Source: an uncultured Flavobacteriales bacterium
Lineage (GTDB): Bacteria > Bacteroidota > Bacteroidia > Flavobacteriales_D > Crocinitomicaceae
Direction of reading: 5' to 3'
NCBI GenBank assembly: GCA_937876195.1
Contig: CALEIK010000005.1
Span: 1-64,000, forward strand
Length of the DNA: 64,000 nucleotides
Positions 7,872 through 17,981 of this stretch are shown piece after piece. The notes beneath the pieces were generated by a model, which saw only the letters and a program-made list of their open reading frames with translations, was not told where the DNA came from and searched no databases. The position numbers were made by a program, and so were the translations under genes. How positions within the stretch are numbered: position 1 is the first letter of the stretch; the number at the start of each line of letters is the position of its first letter.

Positions 7872-9680
7872 TCATTCCACCATCAATTTATTGCTCCGTA
7901 ACAACGCATTGCCTTGGTACAAATTTACCATATACATTCCATTGGCTAAATTAGGACGAAGGGCATAGGTACCTTCTTTTGTGGTAAGTGAAATTTCATC
8001 TACTTTCTGCCCTTGCAGGTTGACAAAAGTGAGGTACACTTCTCCATTTTCAGGGGTTAATTCGTTCAAATAAACGTAAAGTTCATTCCCTAAAAGCACA
8101 GGGTTGGGAAAAATAGAAAAATACCCGTTGCCGTTGGATGTGACGAGTGGTTCTATGTGTAAATCAGGTTGTACCTGAAAAGACAAGGTATCTGCACTTC
8201 CATTGCACCCGTGTGCAATTAACAGCACCTCATACGTTTCACTACTTGGGAACGTATAAAACACAGTATCGGTGTACTCATCCGTGTATAACGTATCTAC
8301 AGTTCCTGAGCTCGCCGAAGGACCAAAATACCACGTGTAACTGCCGGCTTGTGTACTCGTGTTCACAAATTGCACCGTAAAATCATCCATGATCTGATGG
8401 TTGGCTGCTGCTTCTGGTTCTCCTAAAAAACCTAAACAATTGGTTTTAACAATGTACCCGCGTTGAAAGGTTGGACCAAAGAAAGTCATTTGCCCAACCA
8501 TGCAATACCCACTGTCTGCGGTGGCAATAACGTCCTTGATTTCTACACCGGGTACTGTTCCATCATCTGGTAAATGCAAATAACGTTGCCAAAGGAAATC
8601 TCCATCTTCAGTGAACTTCGTAATTTGAGCCGTACTTATGGAAAGTGACGTGTCTGGGAAACCACCAACAACCACATAATTGCCATCCAACGTAGGCTTT
8701 ATTTCGTGTTGAAGTGTAAATTGATTAAATGTTTCAAATGTATCTTTGCGAATTGGTTTGCTCCAAATAGGATTAAAATTCTCATCTACTTTTCCCACGT
8801 GATGCACCGCATCCCAATTGCTACCGTCCCAATGTTGCCTTATATACGTAAAAAAATACCCCGATTGAGCGCTCTTGCAGAGACCGAGGGGAAGCGTAAG
8901 ACGCTGTCCATCGGTGTAGGTTTCATCCAAAAGAATGGTGTTGGTATTGTCTATTTTTAGTAATCGTGCATTGCTTTCTGCGTTGATGCTATTTGGGGAG
9001 GTGCCTTTCACTTCGGATACTATACAAATTACATTACCATTGTTTCCCTCTACTAATTTACCGGCAGTATGGCCCCAATTAACAGAGGGGATCATTATTA
9101 TTGTATCTAGAATATTAAAATCTGAATCTAAATGAATATATAAATTAAAACTACCTCTGTCCGGTAGATTACCATAAATACCACATGAAATAACATAACT
9201 ACTGTCCTGTTTTACTTGTATAAAATCATTGAAATCGCCACCGACTGAATCATTTAAAGAATCTAATAAAAAGTCAAACTTTTTATCGAAAATTACCATA
9301 CCTTCAGTACTGATTTCTTTGATCCTTGGATAACAGTTAGCAGTATCGCAATTACGGTAACAATACACAAAATTGCCACGCTCGTTCATGATTAACTTGT
9401 TCACCCCACCATACACCATTTGATCGTTGAGCGTATCATAATCTTTCAAGATTAACTGATGAGAACCATCATTATGGATAAAGCCAAGCATTAATTCACT
9501 AATTACTCCAAACCCTGGAGAGAGCGTTGAACCCATCACATAATATCCTGAGTCTACTTCAAACGCAGAAGTAAGAAAACTGGCGTATGTTCCATTGTAA
9601 CTTGTGGTATCATGTAAATACACTTGTCCTTTGGAAACAAAGGCAACAAAAAATAATATTAAAAGCAAAACTCTCTTCAT
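7872..9680 (-). CDS. T9SS-sorted secreted protein with PKD-like domain
   Basis: 602 residues. Signal peptide MKRVLLLILFFVAFVSKG. The first 400 residues are blade-like repeats recognisable by phrases such as DFNILDTIIMIPS and LDGNYVVVGGFPDTS, a beta-propeller-like architecture often annotated as hypothetical. Around residues 430-510 is a PKD-like module (FVNTSTQAGSYTWYFGPS ... YEVLLIAHGCNGS). The last 80 residues form a type A sorting domain: SIFPNPVLLGNELYVYLNE ... NLANGMYMVNLYQGN. So it should be exported and anchored or released by T9SS. It lies 26 bases after the 1505-residue gene on the same strand and is probably cotranscribed. Ligand or activity unknown. Confidence 0.82.
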   Translation of the reverse strand: MKRVLLLILFFVAFVSKGQVYLHDTTSYNGTYASFLTSAFEVDSGYYVMGSTLSPGFGVISELMLGFIHNDGSHQLILKDYDTLNDQMVYGGVNKLIMNERGNFVYCYRNCDTANCYPRIKEISTEGMVIFDKKFDFLLDSLNDSVGGDFNDFIQVKQDSSYVISCGIYGNLPDRGSFNLYIHLDSDFNILDTIIMIPSVNWGHTAGKLVEGNNGNVICIVSEVKGTSPNSINAESNARLLKIDNTNTILLDETYTDGQRLTLPLGLCKSAQSGYFFTYIRQHWDGSNWDAVHHVGKVDENFNPIWSKPIRKDTFETFNQFTLQHEIKPTLDGNYVVVGGFPDTSLSISTAQITKFTEDGDFLWQRYLHLPDDGTVPGVEIKDVIATADSGYCMVGQMTFFGPTFQRGYIVKTNCLGFLGEPEAAANHQIMDDFTVQFVNTSTQAGSYTWYFGPSASSGTVDTLYTDEYTDTVFYTFPSSETYEVLLIAHGCNGSADTLSFQVQPDLHIEPLVTSNGNGYFSIFPNPVLLGNELYVYLNELTPENGEVYLTFVNLQGQKVDEISLTTKEGTYALRPNLANGMYMVNLYQGNALLRSNKLMVE

Positions 9681-9706
9681 TTCAACAGCACAACTAATTA
9701 AATGGA

Positions 9707-12700
9707 TTATTGCTTAAACAATCGTTGAACCCCTACAACTTCATTATCAATCAAAATATTTAATAGATAGACTCCATTTTCCAATTCGCTAATTGCCAAT
9801 GAAGTTTTCTGTCCATTAATTTGTCCTCTCTTAATAAGACGTCCATTGAGGTCAAAAAGTTGGAATTGATTTGCTTCCAATTCGTTCAATTCAATTATTA
9901 CCTGATTGTTTGCAGGGTTAGGATAAATAGTAAAATTGTTGGACTTACTATCAGTTGTACTTTCATAACTATTAGTTGCTGGCAAAATGATCATGGCAGA
10001 ATTTCCCGGACTGTCCTCTGGAAATTCGGGCACTTCTGCACATTCATTCAAGAAAAAACACAATAGGTTTTGTGCTTGCACCTGTGCATGCCCTATTGCG
10101 TGCTCGGCGTACGCGCGAACCGTTGCTTCTGTGGTTGCATCCAACCCTTCCAACACTCCGTCGGCATTACTCAAATTCAGCATGTCCTTTTTAAAAGCAC
10201 TGTAATCTTCCAACTCCTGTTTCAATATCCCCGCTGTCATGTCAGAAACTTGATCGTCTATGTTGTGTAAATGGTGTAAACAAGAATCTTTGAGCTTTTG
10301 CGATAGGAAAAAATCGGCAAATTGAAATTCACACAAAATATCACCACGCTTCGCCACCCATGTGTTGTACTCATCACTGTCAATACCTAAACTGTCTTGT
10401 GTAATGTCTTTCAGGATAAAATTGGCAATGCGGTTTTGTTCGGTATTTAACTGAATAACTTCGTGTTGTTTTACGGTTCTGTCCGTGTAGGTACCCATCG
10501 CATTGACAATTTGATTGTAAATCCCTTGTGGAACAGGATGTTCTTTGGTCAATAAATAATCCACAAATTCCTTGTTCCGCGTAACTTCAATGTTGGCTAC
10601 AATGACCTCCTTTAACCATGTAGTCGGAAATTGACCGGGAGATTTATCTGCCAATTCGGTCAATAAACTCACAGATAAAAATGGAGCTTCGCTAAGCAAT
10701 GCATTTTTTACCTGTACCTTGTTCGCTGGAGTTAAATTTGCCACCGCATCGTGCAATGTCTGACGATCTCCATGTGCAACTAGTGAATCAAATTCCGCCT
10801 TTTTCTGGAGCCATTCGCTCCGCGTGTCTTCAAAATCTATGATCAATTGCGCTTTTACAACCGGATTTGGAATCGGCTTGCCCGGTCCAGGACGAACAAT
10901 AGTAAAATTAGTTGGGCAAGAAACTGGAGTAATGTTTGCACCGATTGGAAATACTCCAGAAGATATCAAAATCGGCTCTTGAATAGGAACATTCGTATTA
11001 TAAATATAGTACAAATCATCGTTCACAAAATTGGCAAGGTGGTAGGTAACACCCGATCCAACAGTAGAAAATTCGTTGCGGGCAGGAACTTCCACCGTTC
11101 CCTGTACAATTTTCTCACCATCCAGTAACCCAAATCCAGCAATAGATTCATCGTACACCTGGTTGTTGGTGTGCTGGTTGCATAAAAACTCAAGCCCTTC
11201 ATAATTAGCCAGTGCAATAGTTCCATCATTCCTATTTTTCCCAAAGGAATTAGCACCCCTGTGAACGCCGTCCAATCTATTTTTATACGCCTCGTTGTCC
11301 TCAAGACCCGAGTTATGAATGGTAATTCCGTACGAGTTTGCCCCGGTGGTGAGGTTATTTTCTACGGTGTTTCCTTCAATTTGGTACGCCGTACACTTGT
11401 CGGTATAAATGGCATGCTGTGAGAGGTAGAGTCCAAAATCTAATGTTTTCACCATTTTGTTGCGTGTAATCATGGCGTTATTCACTTGGCTTAGATTCAC
11501 TCCAAACCTGCAATTCGTAAACAAACTTTGGTCTACCGTAATTGTGTTTTGTGTGTTCGCGTTCATGGCATGAACACCCGTAAGCAGATTGGTAAAAGTA
11601 CAACCGTCATAATTGGCTGGGTTGTAATACTCATCTATGCTAGCTGTAGTACCTATAAATCTACCAAGCACCTTGTATTTCGCATCAATGGAAAATATAC
11701 CTCTGTTGAGGCTCATTGGGTCAGTTGCAGCGACAAAACGTTGGTCGGTAAAATCACAGCCCGTAATACTTACACCACTCACTTTGTACATCGTAATGTG
11801 CGGAAAAATGCCTTCCAATTTGTAGTTATTATCGGTGGTAAATGTGGTGTTGGTAAAGAAACTTCTATTGTTCTGTTCTGAACCGTTCACAATATTGCTG
11901 TACGGCAGAAATTGTATGTCTCTCCTATTGTTTAGGAAATGAGCATTTGTTGCGCGTACAATTCCTCCTGTGGCTTCCCAGTCATTCCGTTTCCATACTT
12001 GAACTCCATTGTATGCGTTTTCAATTTTGGCATTGTTAGAAATCTCTAGAAACCCTTGATTTGAAGTGTTGTTTTGAGAGAGGTCTTCGTTCCCCCAAAC
12101 TTCAATCCCTTTCCACATTGCTCGCGGGCAATCTGTCGAGGTCAAAGTAGCATTGTTCACCAAAAGGCGGGCACCCGGTTCTACAATTAATTTAGTGTCG
12201 TACACCATTTGTTCACCATCGGCAAAATGTATTACAAGTCCACCGCTAATTTGTAAAATTGTGTTGGGCAGCACGTGAATCTCTCCGCGTGCATATATTT
12301 CTGTGCTATCGTCAAATGTAGCTGGATTCCAATGAACTACACCGGGTCCAACATTCACCGTATTATCGGCAACAGGATCTGTGGGCGCAATCTCATAGGT
12401 TTTATCTAACTGGCAATTACCGTATACTTTTATGGTCAAATAATCATCCTTATTATGCGAACTGTTTCCTACAAAAACGTATTCTCCGTCTTCTCCCTTC
12501 ATTACTTGGTACACACATTCTTGTTCTTTCCAATCTCCGGGGTACGGTTGTAGCGGAGCATCATCCCCATCGATTACCTTTTCCCAGCGTAATTGACCAT
12601 CAATGGTGTAATTGGCGAGTAAAGCAGAACTTCTGGCATTATTGTAAGTAATCGGGGCTGAACCATCTCGTGGAGTATAGGTTTCGGTTGCTAAAAGAAA

Positions 12701-14224
12701 ATCTTCAGAATTGCTACTCGTTCCATTCGAAATAACATCCATACTTTCTTCAAAAACGTCAAAATCAGGATCCGAAGCAACAATTTCACCATCAGCGACA
12801 GTCGTAATGAGGGTTATTTCATTAGGATCATCAGCTTCCAAGCCAATTTTCAAGTCAAATGCTTTAACATACCCATCTCCATTTTCATTTATCCGAATTG
12901 GTTGCCCTCCATTTACACTTGGGACCAACGCCGTACCATTTGAATCATAAATTCTAAGATTCCCAATACTAAGATTAGCCCCTGAAGAATGCTTACAACG
13001 TTCACAATCTTCAAGGGTAACAACAGCTACATTGCCATTGGCCAATTCTTTTGTGTCGAATACAATGTTATTGGGGTGTCCGCCTGGTAAATTTTCAACC
13101 CAAATAAATCCAAAATTCCGATCATCAAATGCGGAACCATTGTAGAAAGTTCCAAATTTTAATTCATGACCAAAATTTGTAGCAAGAACGGGATTTAGGT
13201 CAGCATCAAACTTTGTCACAAAAGCATGTGATCTTGGAAACGCAATGATCTCTTCCGCATAACCACCCACTAAAATATCATTTCCATATCTGGAGATTGA
13301 TCTTGGATTCAATCTGTAATCATCCAAATTTACTTCTGTGCGTTTTAGGATTTCTCCATCCGAATTTACCTTAACTAGAAAAAGACTATTGTTGATTGAA
13401 AAACCACCATTCTGAGTTCCAACAACAACGTAATCACCATTTGAATCAACAATTAAATCCAACCCAAAAGTAGGTTTGGCGATTAAATCTTGGTCTGAAT
13501 GCCCAAAATCGCCAAAATCATACATTGAATAGGTATGTGCCCAGATAAGATCACCGTTTGGTGCTATTTTAGCAATAAATGCTTTATTACCATTATAAAC
13601 GCATAGTGAAACGTCCAAATCATGACCGGCAAAACCAGGTGTTGGATTGAACAATACAGGATTGCCATGAACATCCCTTGTTGAATTGGTCCATCCAGTT
13701 ATAACTATGTTTCCATCCAAATCCTCTTTGCAACTATAAGCACCTTCGAATGCCGGTATGTACGCATTGTGCCAAATCATTTTACCTTTTTTATCATAAT
13801 ATGCCACAGTTGATAATTTAAACGAAAGGACTTCATCTTGTAAAACAGGCCGCTCAAGATCAGCAGGTGTAGGCGCAAATGATTTACAACCACCAGCGGG
13901 TGCTTCATTCATTTCAAAATTGACCCATGTAGCAAACCCAGCCGCATAATAACCGCCGTTTTGCATGGTAGCAGGCGCAATACTGTACCACCAATCTTCT
14001 CCGGTTCTGTGTCCTCGAAACTCATGTGAATAGTCCCCGTTCGGTTGCCCTGGTTGATAAATTGGATCGGTCGTTGTCGGAAAGACTATTGGGGAGACAG
14101 GAAATTGAGGAGGGTAATCACTTTTTTTCCATTCAACGGCAGGTGCATCCTGCTGTGCTAATGTGTACATCGGAATTAATAATAAAATAAATCCAAAAGT
14201 AATAGGCTTCAGTTTTGTAGTCAT
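9707..14224 (-). CDS. Giant T9SS-sorted protein with beta-helix core
   Basis: 1505 residues. The signal peptide ends near LAQQDAPA (residue about 25). The N-terminal 600 residues contain repeated phrases like AKIAPNGDLIWAHTYS and VDSNGDYVVVGTQNGG, suggesting a propeller. Residues about 650-1010 read like a right-handed parallel beta helix (LIVEPGARLLVNNATLTS, NNAKIENAYNGVQVW, NTITVDQSLFTNCRFGVNL). A helical segment follows (about 1120-1400), then the sorting domain FTIYPNPANNQVIIELNE ... ELENGVYLLNI. The beta helix suggests carbohydrate or surface binding; no catalytic residues are recognised. First gene of a two-gene minus-strand unit. Confidence 0.83.
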   Translation of the reverse strand: MTTKLKPITFGFILLLIPMYTLAQQDAPAVEWKKSDYPPQFPVSPIVFPTTTDPIYQPGQPNGDYSHEFRGHRTGEDWWYSIAPATMQNGGYYAAGFATWVNFEMNEAPAGGCKSFAPTPADLERPVLQDEVLSFKLSTVAYYDKKGKMIWHNAYIPAFEGAYSCKEDLDGNIVITGWTNSTRDVHGNPVLFNPTPGFAGHDLDVSLCVYNGNKAFIAKIAPNGDLIWAHTYSMYDFGDFGHSDQDLIAKPTFGLDLIVDSNGDYVVVGTQNGGFSINNSLFLVKVNSDGEILKRTEVNLDDYRLNPRSISRYGNDILVGGYAEEIIAFPRSHAFVTKFDADLNPVLATNFGHELKFGTFYNGSAFDDRNFGFIWVENLPGGHPNNIVFDTKELANGNVAVVTLEDCERCKHSSGANLSIGNLRIYDSNGTALVPSVNGGQPIRINENGDGYVKAFDLKIGLEADDPNEITLITTVADGEIVASDPDFDVFEESMDVISNGTSSNSEDFLLATETYTPRDGSAPITYNNARSSALLANYTIDGQLRWEKVIDGDDAPLQPYPGDWKEQECVYQVMKGEDGEYVFVGNSSHNKDDYLTIKVYGNCQLDKTYEIAPTDPVADNTVNVGPGVVHWNPATFDDSTEIYARGEIHVLPNTILQISGGLVIHFADGEQMVYDTKLIVEPGARLLVNNATLTSTDCPRAMWKGIEVWGNEDLSQNNTSNQGFLEISNNAKIENAYNGVQVWKRNDWEATGGIVRATNAHFLNNRRDIQFLPYSNIVNGSEQNNRSFFTNTTFTTDNNYKLEGIFPHITMYKVSGVSITGCDFTDQRFVAATDPMSLNRGIFSIDAKYKVLGRFIGTTASIDEYYNPANYDGCTFTNLLTGVHAMNANTQNTITVDQSLFTNCRFGVNLSQVNNAMITRNKMVKTLDFGLYLSQHAIYTDKCTAYQIEGNTVENNLTTGANSYGITIHNSGLEDNEAYKNRLDGVHRGANSFGKNRNDGTIALANYEGLEFLCNQHTNNQVYDESIAGFGLLDGEKIVQGTVEVPARNEFSTVGSGVTYHLANFVNDDLYYIYNTNVPIQEPILISSGVFPIGANITPVSCPTNFTIVRPGPGKPIPNPVVKAQLIIDFEDTRSEWLQKKAEFDSLVAHGDRQTLHDAVANLTPANKVQVKNALLSEAPFLSVSLLTELADKSPGQFPTTWLKEVIVANIEVTRNKEFVDYLLTKEHPVPQGIYNQIVNAMGTYTDRTVKQHEVIQLNTEQNRIANFILKDITQDSLGIDSDEYNTWVAKRGDILCEFQFADFFLSQKLKDSCLHHLHNIDDQVSDMTAGILKQELEDYSAFKKDMLNLSNADGVLEGLDATTEATVRAYAEHAIGHAQVQAQNLLCFFLNECAEVPEFPEDSPGNSAMIILPATNSYESTTDSKSNNFTIYPNPANNQVIIELNELEANQFQLFDLNGRLIKRGQINGQKTSLAISELENGVYLLNILIDNEVVGVQRLFKQ

Positions 14225-14565
14225 GGCTTAAAATTTTTGGACAATTTAATAAAAAATATAGTAATATGAAAATCAAATTGTTAGTCACGAAGAATTTGGC
14301 TGAAATGATTTGCTATTGTACACTGAAAATAAATTGAAGTACTTCTTGAAGATGATAAAAAAGAAGACGAAGGTGAAGAGGTCGTGCCTGATTTAGAGTG
14401 GTCAAAAACCTCTCTGCGCTCTGTGAAATTTTCTCTGTACGCACGATATGAATTGTTTTGTCAACACCAGACTAAAAGGAATCAAGGGATTTGTACAATT
14501 GATTCAGATGCTTTTAGGCAGCGAAACAATCAAGTCGAAGCGTTTTTCTTTATACATTTATAACC
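14225..14565. other. Gene-free stretch before the helicase, with an unassigned open frame
   Basis: No gene is certain here. One plus-strand frame stays open from 14333 to the stop at 14561-14563 but has no ATG; it begins with an acidic run (LLEDDKKEDEGEEVVPDLEW) and ends two bases before the helicase TTG start. The same stretch contains CCTCTCTGCGCTCTGTGAAA, resembling the intergenic repeat phrases at 5970-6200, which argues against coding. It could be a gene remnant or chance. Confidence 0.35.
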
Positions 14566-17500
14566 TTGAAGAACGGGCTAAAACATACCATCGAAAAATT
14601 ACGGGTTGAGTGCATTCGGTTTAATGCAAACGACGTTCTCGTGCACATCGATGAACAACATTCCAAACTCTTTTCGTGTGGAAGTGAACTACAATTTTCA
14701 GTAGATGCCTTTCCAAAAAGAATCATCACTGAAACAGCGAAGACAATCAAGGAGACGGGTGTCAATCCGTTGTGTTTAGCGCAATATACAGTTGGACTGA
14801 ATTTCAACGAAAAAACATTTGATGCGCCTTTGTTTTTAACGCCGTTGAGCTATAGGATCAACAAGAAAAATGCAACGCTCACCTTTCAGAAAATGGAAGA
14901 TGAACTGTTCGTGAATCCATTCTTAATCTACCACATCACCCACCAGTTGGAGCTTAAGTTACCCGAAATGGAAGAACTAGTCGATTGGGTGGAGGTATTG
15001 GAAAAATTGGATTTCAGCGTCAACAAGGAAGTGGAAGGAGTGATTGGAAATTTCCACCACCACCGCTATCAGATTATCAAAGAATTGGATGATTTGCTTG
15101 CCGCGGAAGAACACAGCGCTCAACTGCATCGCATTTTTGGAGAGGAAACTGAGGAAATCACTTTACCGATTGAATTGGTGCCAAATACTTTGTTGGATGC
15201 TGACACCGATCATGAAAATGTGTTCAGAGAAATAGCCAATGGTGATGTGGTGATTCAAGGTCCTCCAGGAACTGGGAAATCGCAAGTGCTTACGAATGTC
15301 ATCGGAAAACTGCTTGCGGGGAATTACACAACGGTTGTAGTTTCGGAAAAACGTGTGGCGCTGGAAGTCATTAAAAACAAACTGGCAGGATTTGGATTAG
15401 ATAAGTTGTGTTACATCGCTTCTTCGGATCACAGCGATCACGCCTTTATGCAGGAATTGAAAGCAACGTGGGATTTCTTCGAGATGTACACGGAGAAAAT
15501 TCAGCCTGACCTTCGTCTTTCTGAACAGTTGAAAGATCAACTCCAAATGACGTTGGACATGTTGCACAATGAAGATTTAATCGGAGGTGTTTCGTTCCAA
15601 TCGTTCAAGGAATCTAGTGCTAGAATTTCACTCGATAAGTTTGCGTACAACAGTCAAGTGGATAGTGTTGCATCGTTTTTGAAGAACAAAGAAATCGTTC
15701 GTGAAATTTATACGAAGCGATTAAATTCAGTGGTCGGTGGATTAAAATCACAGACAATTGCCAGCGAAGGATTTTATCACTTGGATCAGAAAGTAGCGAC
15801 TTGGCTTAAGAGCGTTGAACAGATTTCAGAAACTTTTGGAACGACTTCATGGCAGGGAATTAAAACCTTGATGAAAGAAGCGGTGCAATGTCAAATTTTT
15901 GAAAACGAATATTACAAAAAATACAGCGAGCTATTTGTTCCCGATGGCAAAAAACAAAAGGAATTCTTACGCTTAAAAAAGAAATACCAAGCGACAAAAA
16001 TTGAGTTGGAGCGCATCCAAAAAAACCGCTCACAATGGAAAATTATTCCTTCCGAAATGGAAGCCATCAGCTTGTTGCAAACGAGTGAGAATGGAACTTT
16101 TTTTTCGCGCATCAAATTCAACCGCAGGTGGAAGGAAATTTCACATCTTCCTGCAAAATTTGCAGCGGCTGACTTAAAACAGCATCTCGCGAATTGCGAA
16201 GTAATCAATAATTTTACGCAGTTAACCATTAAATTTTGCGAATTAGGGATAGAAAACCCCGAAATTGATATCGAACAGATTGATTTTACCATTCACGCAT
16301 TAACCAAGGAGCAATGGCTAGATGTGCAACAAATTCCAGTCGACCGCCGATTAAAAATCACGGAGTCACATCAGTTACTGACGAATTTACAACGCGAAAT
16401 TTCGACCTATTTCAATGTGGATGAAACGCAAGATTTGAACGAGTTTTTGCAGCACGTGAAAACAAATTTGAGTGATCTCATCGGCATGAAAGAAGCGCTG
16501 CAACAATTGCCAAGTTATGCACTCAACGCTGTCGGTAGAAATCAAAATTTTGAAGCGTATCAAGGTGAACTTTTTGCGAGTCATTGGGCACAATTCAAAG
16601 ATCGATTTCCTGTGTTTTCAAATTTTTCAATGAACGACATTGCGGTGAAAATTGATGAAATTAGCACCATCAAGAAAATCGAATCAACTCATTTTGCGCG
16701 ATCCATTATTCATGCTCAACATGCGGTTTTCAGTCAATACCATAAATTGTTAAACACACCAGCGCGAAAATTATCGGAAGAAGAGCGGGAGAAAAAAACG
16801 CGTTTGCGCAAAGGAAAATCATTGTTGGTGAAGGAATTTTCGAAAACTAGAAGTCACCCGAGTTTGCGTGAAATGTATAACTCCGAAGCGCGTGAATGGA
16901 TTCAATTGTTGAAACCAATTTGGTTGAGCAATCCAGCACAATTGGCGAAGTGTTTTCCCATGGAGATGAATCTATTCGACGTCGCAATTTTCGATGAAGC
17001 AAGTCAAATTCCGCTGGAGAATGCATTGGGTGCCATTCAACGTTCCAAGCGAATTGTCATTGCAGGCGATGAGCATCAAATGGGACCGAGCAGTTATTTC
17101 AAAAGCGGATCGACGGAGCCGATGGATGTCTTGCACCAAGCAAATTACTACCTCAAGCAAACGCCCTTGCACCATCATTATAGAAGCAAACATCCTGCGC
17201 TGATTCAATTTTCGAACACGCATTTTTACGACGGAAAATTAAAAGCGTATCCATCGTTCAATGGCGCTGAACCACTCCACCATCACTTTGTGGAAGGAGC
17301 CACATTTATCGACAGAAGGAATTTGGTTGAAGCGAAATACGTCGCACGTGTGATTGAAAACCGTTTAAAAGAAAAGGGAAGCACTGGAATTGTTGCATTT
17401 TCGGAGGAACAGCTCCAATGCATTTGGGAACAACTTTCTGCGAAGGTGCAGACGGAAATCACCAATCGTTTGGAGAATGGGGAAGATTTTTTCAAAGCGC

Positions 17501-17916
17501 TAGAGAATGTCCAAGGCGATGAGTGCGATCATTTAATCATCAGCTTTGGGTACGGAAAAAATGAAGACGGTGAGTTTCACATGCGTTTTGGACCACTGAA
17601 TACGGCAAATGGAAGAAAACGATTGAACGTCCTTCTTACTCGCGCTACCACATCCATCGATTTTTGTTGTTCGGTACAATCCTCCGACTTTAAACTGAGC
17701 GAAAATGAATCGGTGAATCTCTTACGCCAATGGTTTCGTTTTTCGGAGAGTGAAATTCCGTCGGGAACGCCAGTCTTTCCGTATCAACTCGCTCCAAGTC
17801 AAAACAAAAATCAGTTGACCTTTCGGGACATTCACAAAACGCTTCCCACAGCAGAAGAGCTGGTGACCTTACAACAAGTCCTTCAACAACGTGGCTGGGT
17901 TGTGTGTTATGAATAG
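14566..17916 (+). CDS. Large superfamily 1 DNA/RNA helicase (AAA_11/AAA_12 type)
   Basis: 1116 residues from a TTG start; no in-frame ATG occurs before the conserved N-terminal region, so the TTG is the best choice but not certain. Walker A is GPPGTGKS at 232-239; the Walker B/motif II is FDEASQIP near 809-816; motif III is AGDEHQMGPSSYF near 834. Late motifs are VQGDECDHLIISFGYG (about 981-996) and GRKRLNVLLTRA (about 1016-1027). About 570 residues, partly coiled coil (QKEFLRLKKKYQATKIELER), separate Walker A from motif II. This layout matches the large Upf1/Dna2-like helicases that often carry a C-terminal Vsr/DUF559-type nuclease and are frequent in defence regions; here the protein stops about 90 residues after motif VI without one. 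A role in defence or DNA repair is inference only. Confidence 0.85.
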   Translation: MKNGLKHTIEKLRVECIRFNANDVLVHIDEQHSKLFSCGSELQFSVDAFPKRIITETAKTIKETGVNPLCLAQYTVGLNFNEKTFDAPLFLTPLSYRINKKNATLTFQKMEDELFVNPFLIYHITHQLELKLPEMEELVDWVEVLEKLDFSVNKEVEGVIGNFHHHRYQIIKELDDLLAAEEHSAQLHRIFGEETEEITLPIELVPNTLLDADTDHENVFREIANGDVVIQGPPGTGKSQVLTNVIGKLLAGNYTTVVVSEKRVALEVIKNKLAGFGLDKLCYIASSDHSDHAFMQELKATWDFFEMYTEKIQPDLRLSEQLKDQLQMTLDMLHNEDLIGGVSFQSFKESSARISLDKFAYNSQVDSVASFLKNKEIVREIYTKRLNSVVGGLKSQTIASEGFYHLDQKVATWLKSVEQISETFGTTSWQGIKTLMKEAVQCQIFENEYYKKYSELFVPDGKKQKEFLRLKKKYQATKIELERIQKNRSQWKIIPSEMEAISLLQTSENGTFFSRIKFNRRWKEISHLPAKFAAADLKQHLANCEVINNFTQLTIKFCELGIENPEIDIEQIDFTIHALTKEQWLDVQQIPVDRRLKITESHQLLTNLQREISTYFNVDETQDLNEFLQHVKTNLSDLIGMKEALQQLPSYALNAVGRNQNFEAYQGELFASHWAQFKDRFPVFSNFSMNDIAVKIDEISTIKKIESTHFARSIIHAQHAVFSQYHKLLNTPARKLSEEEREKKTRLRKGKSLLVKEFSKTRSHPSLREMYNSEAREWIQLLKPIWLSNPAQLAKCFPMEMNLFDVAIFDEASQIPLENALGAIQRSKRIVIAGDEHQMGPSSYFKSGSTEPMDVLHQANYYLKQTPLHHHYRSKHPALIQFSNTHFYDGKLKAYPSFNGAEPLHHHFVEGATFIDRRNLVEAKYVARVIENRLKEKGSTGIVAFSEEQLQCIWEQLSAKVQTEITNRLENGEDFFKALENVQGDECDHLIISFGYGKNEDGEFHMRFGPLNTANGRKRLNVLLTRATTSIDFCCSVQSSDFKLSENESVNLLRQWFRFSESEIPSGTPVFPYQLAPSQNKNQLTFRDIHKTLPTAEELVTLQQVLQQRGWVVCYE

Positions 17917-17981
17917 TGCGTTTGGCAAAATTATTGCTCCTTGTTCACAATAAAAAAGTAACTTTAATAAAAAATACGGTC

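Noticed and set aside
17916..17981. DUF6438 gene starting at 17916 with overlap to the helicase
   Set aside because: The lipoprotein signal starts at 17982, and the extra 22 residues (MRLAKLLLLVHNKK...) do not resemble a signal.
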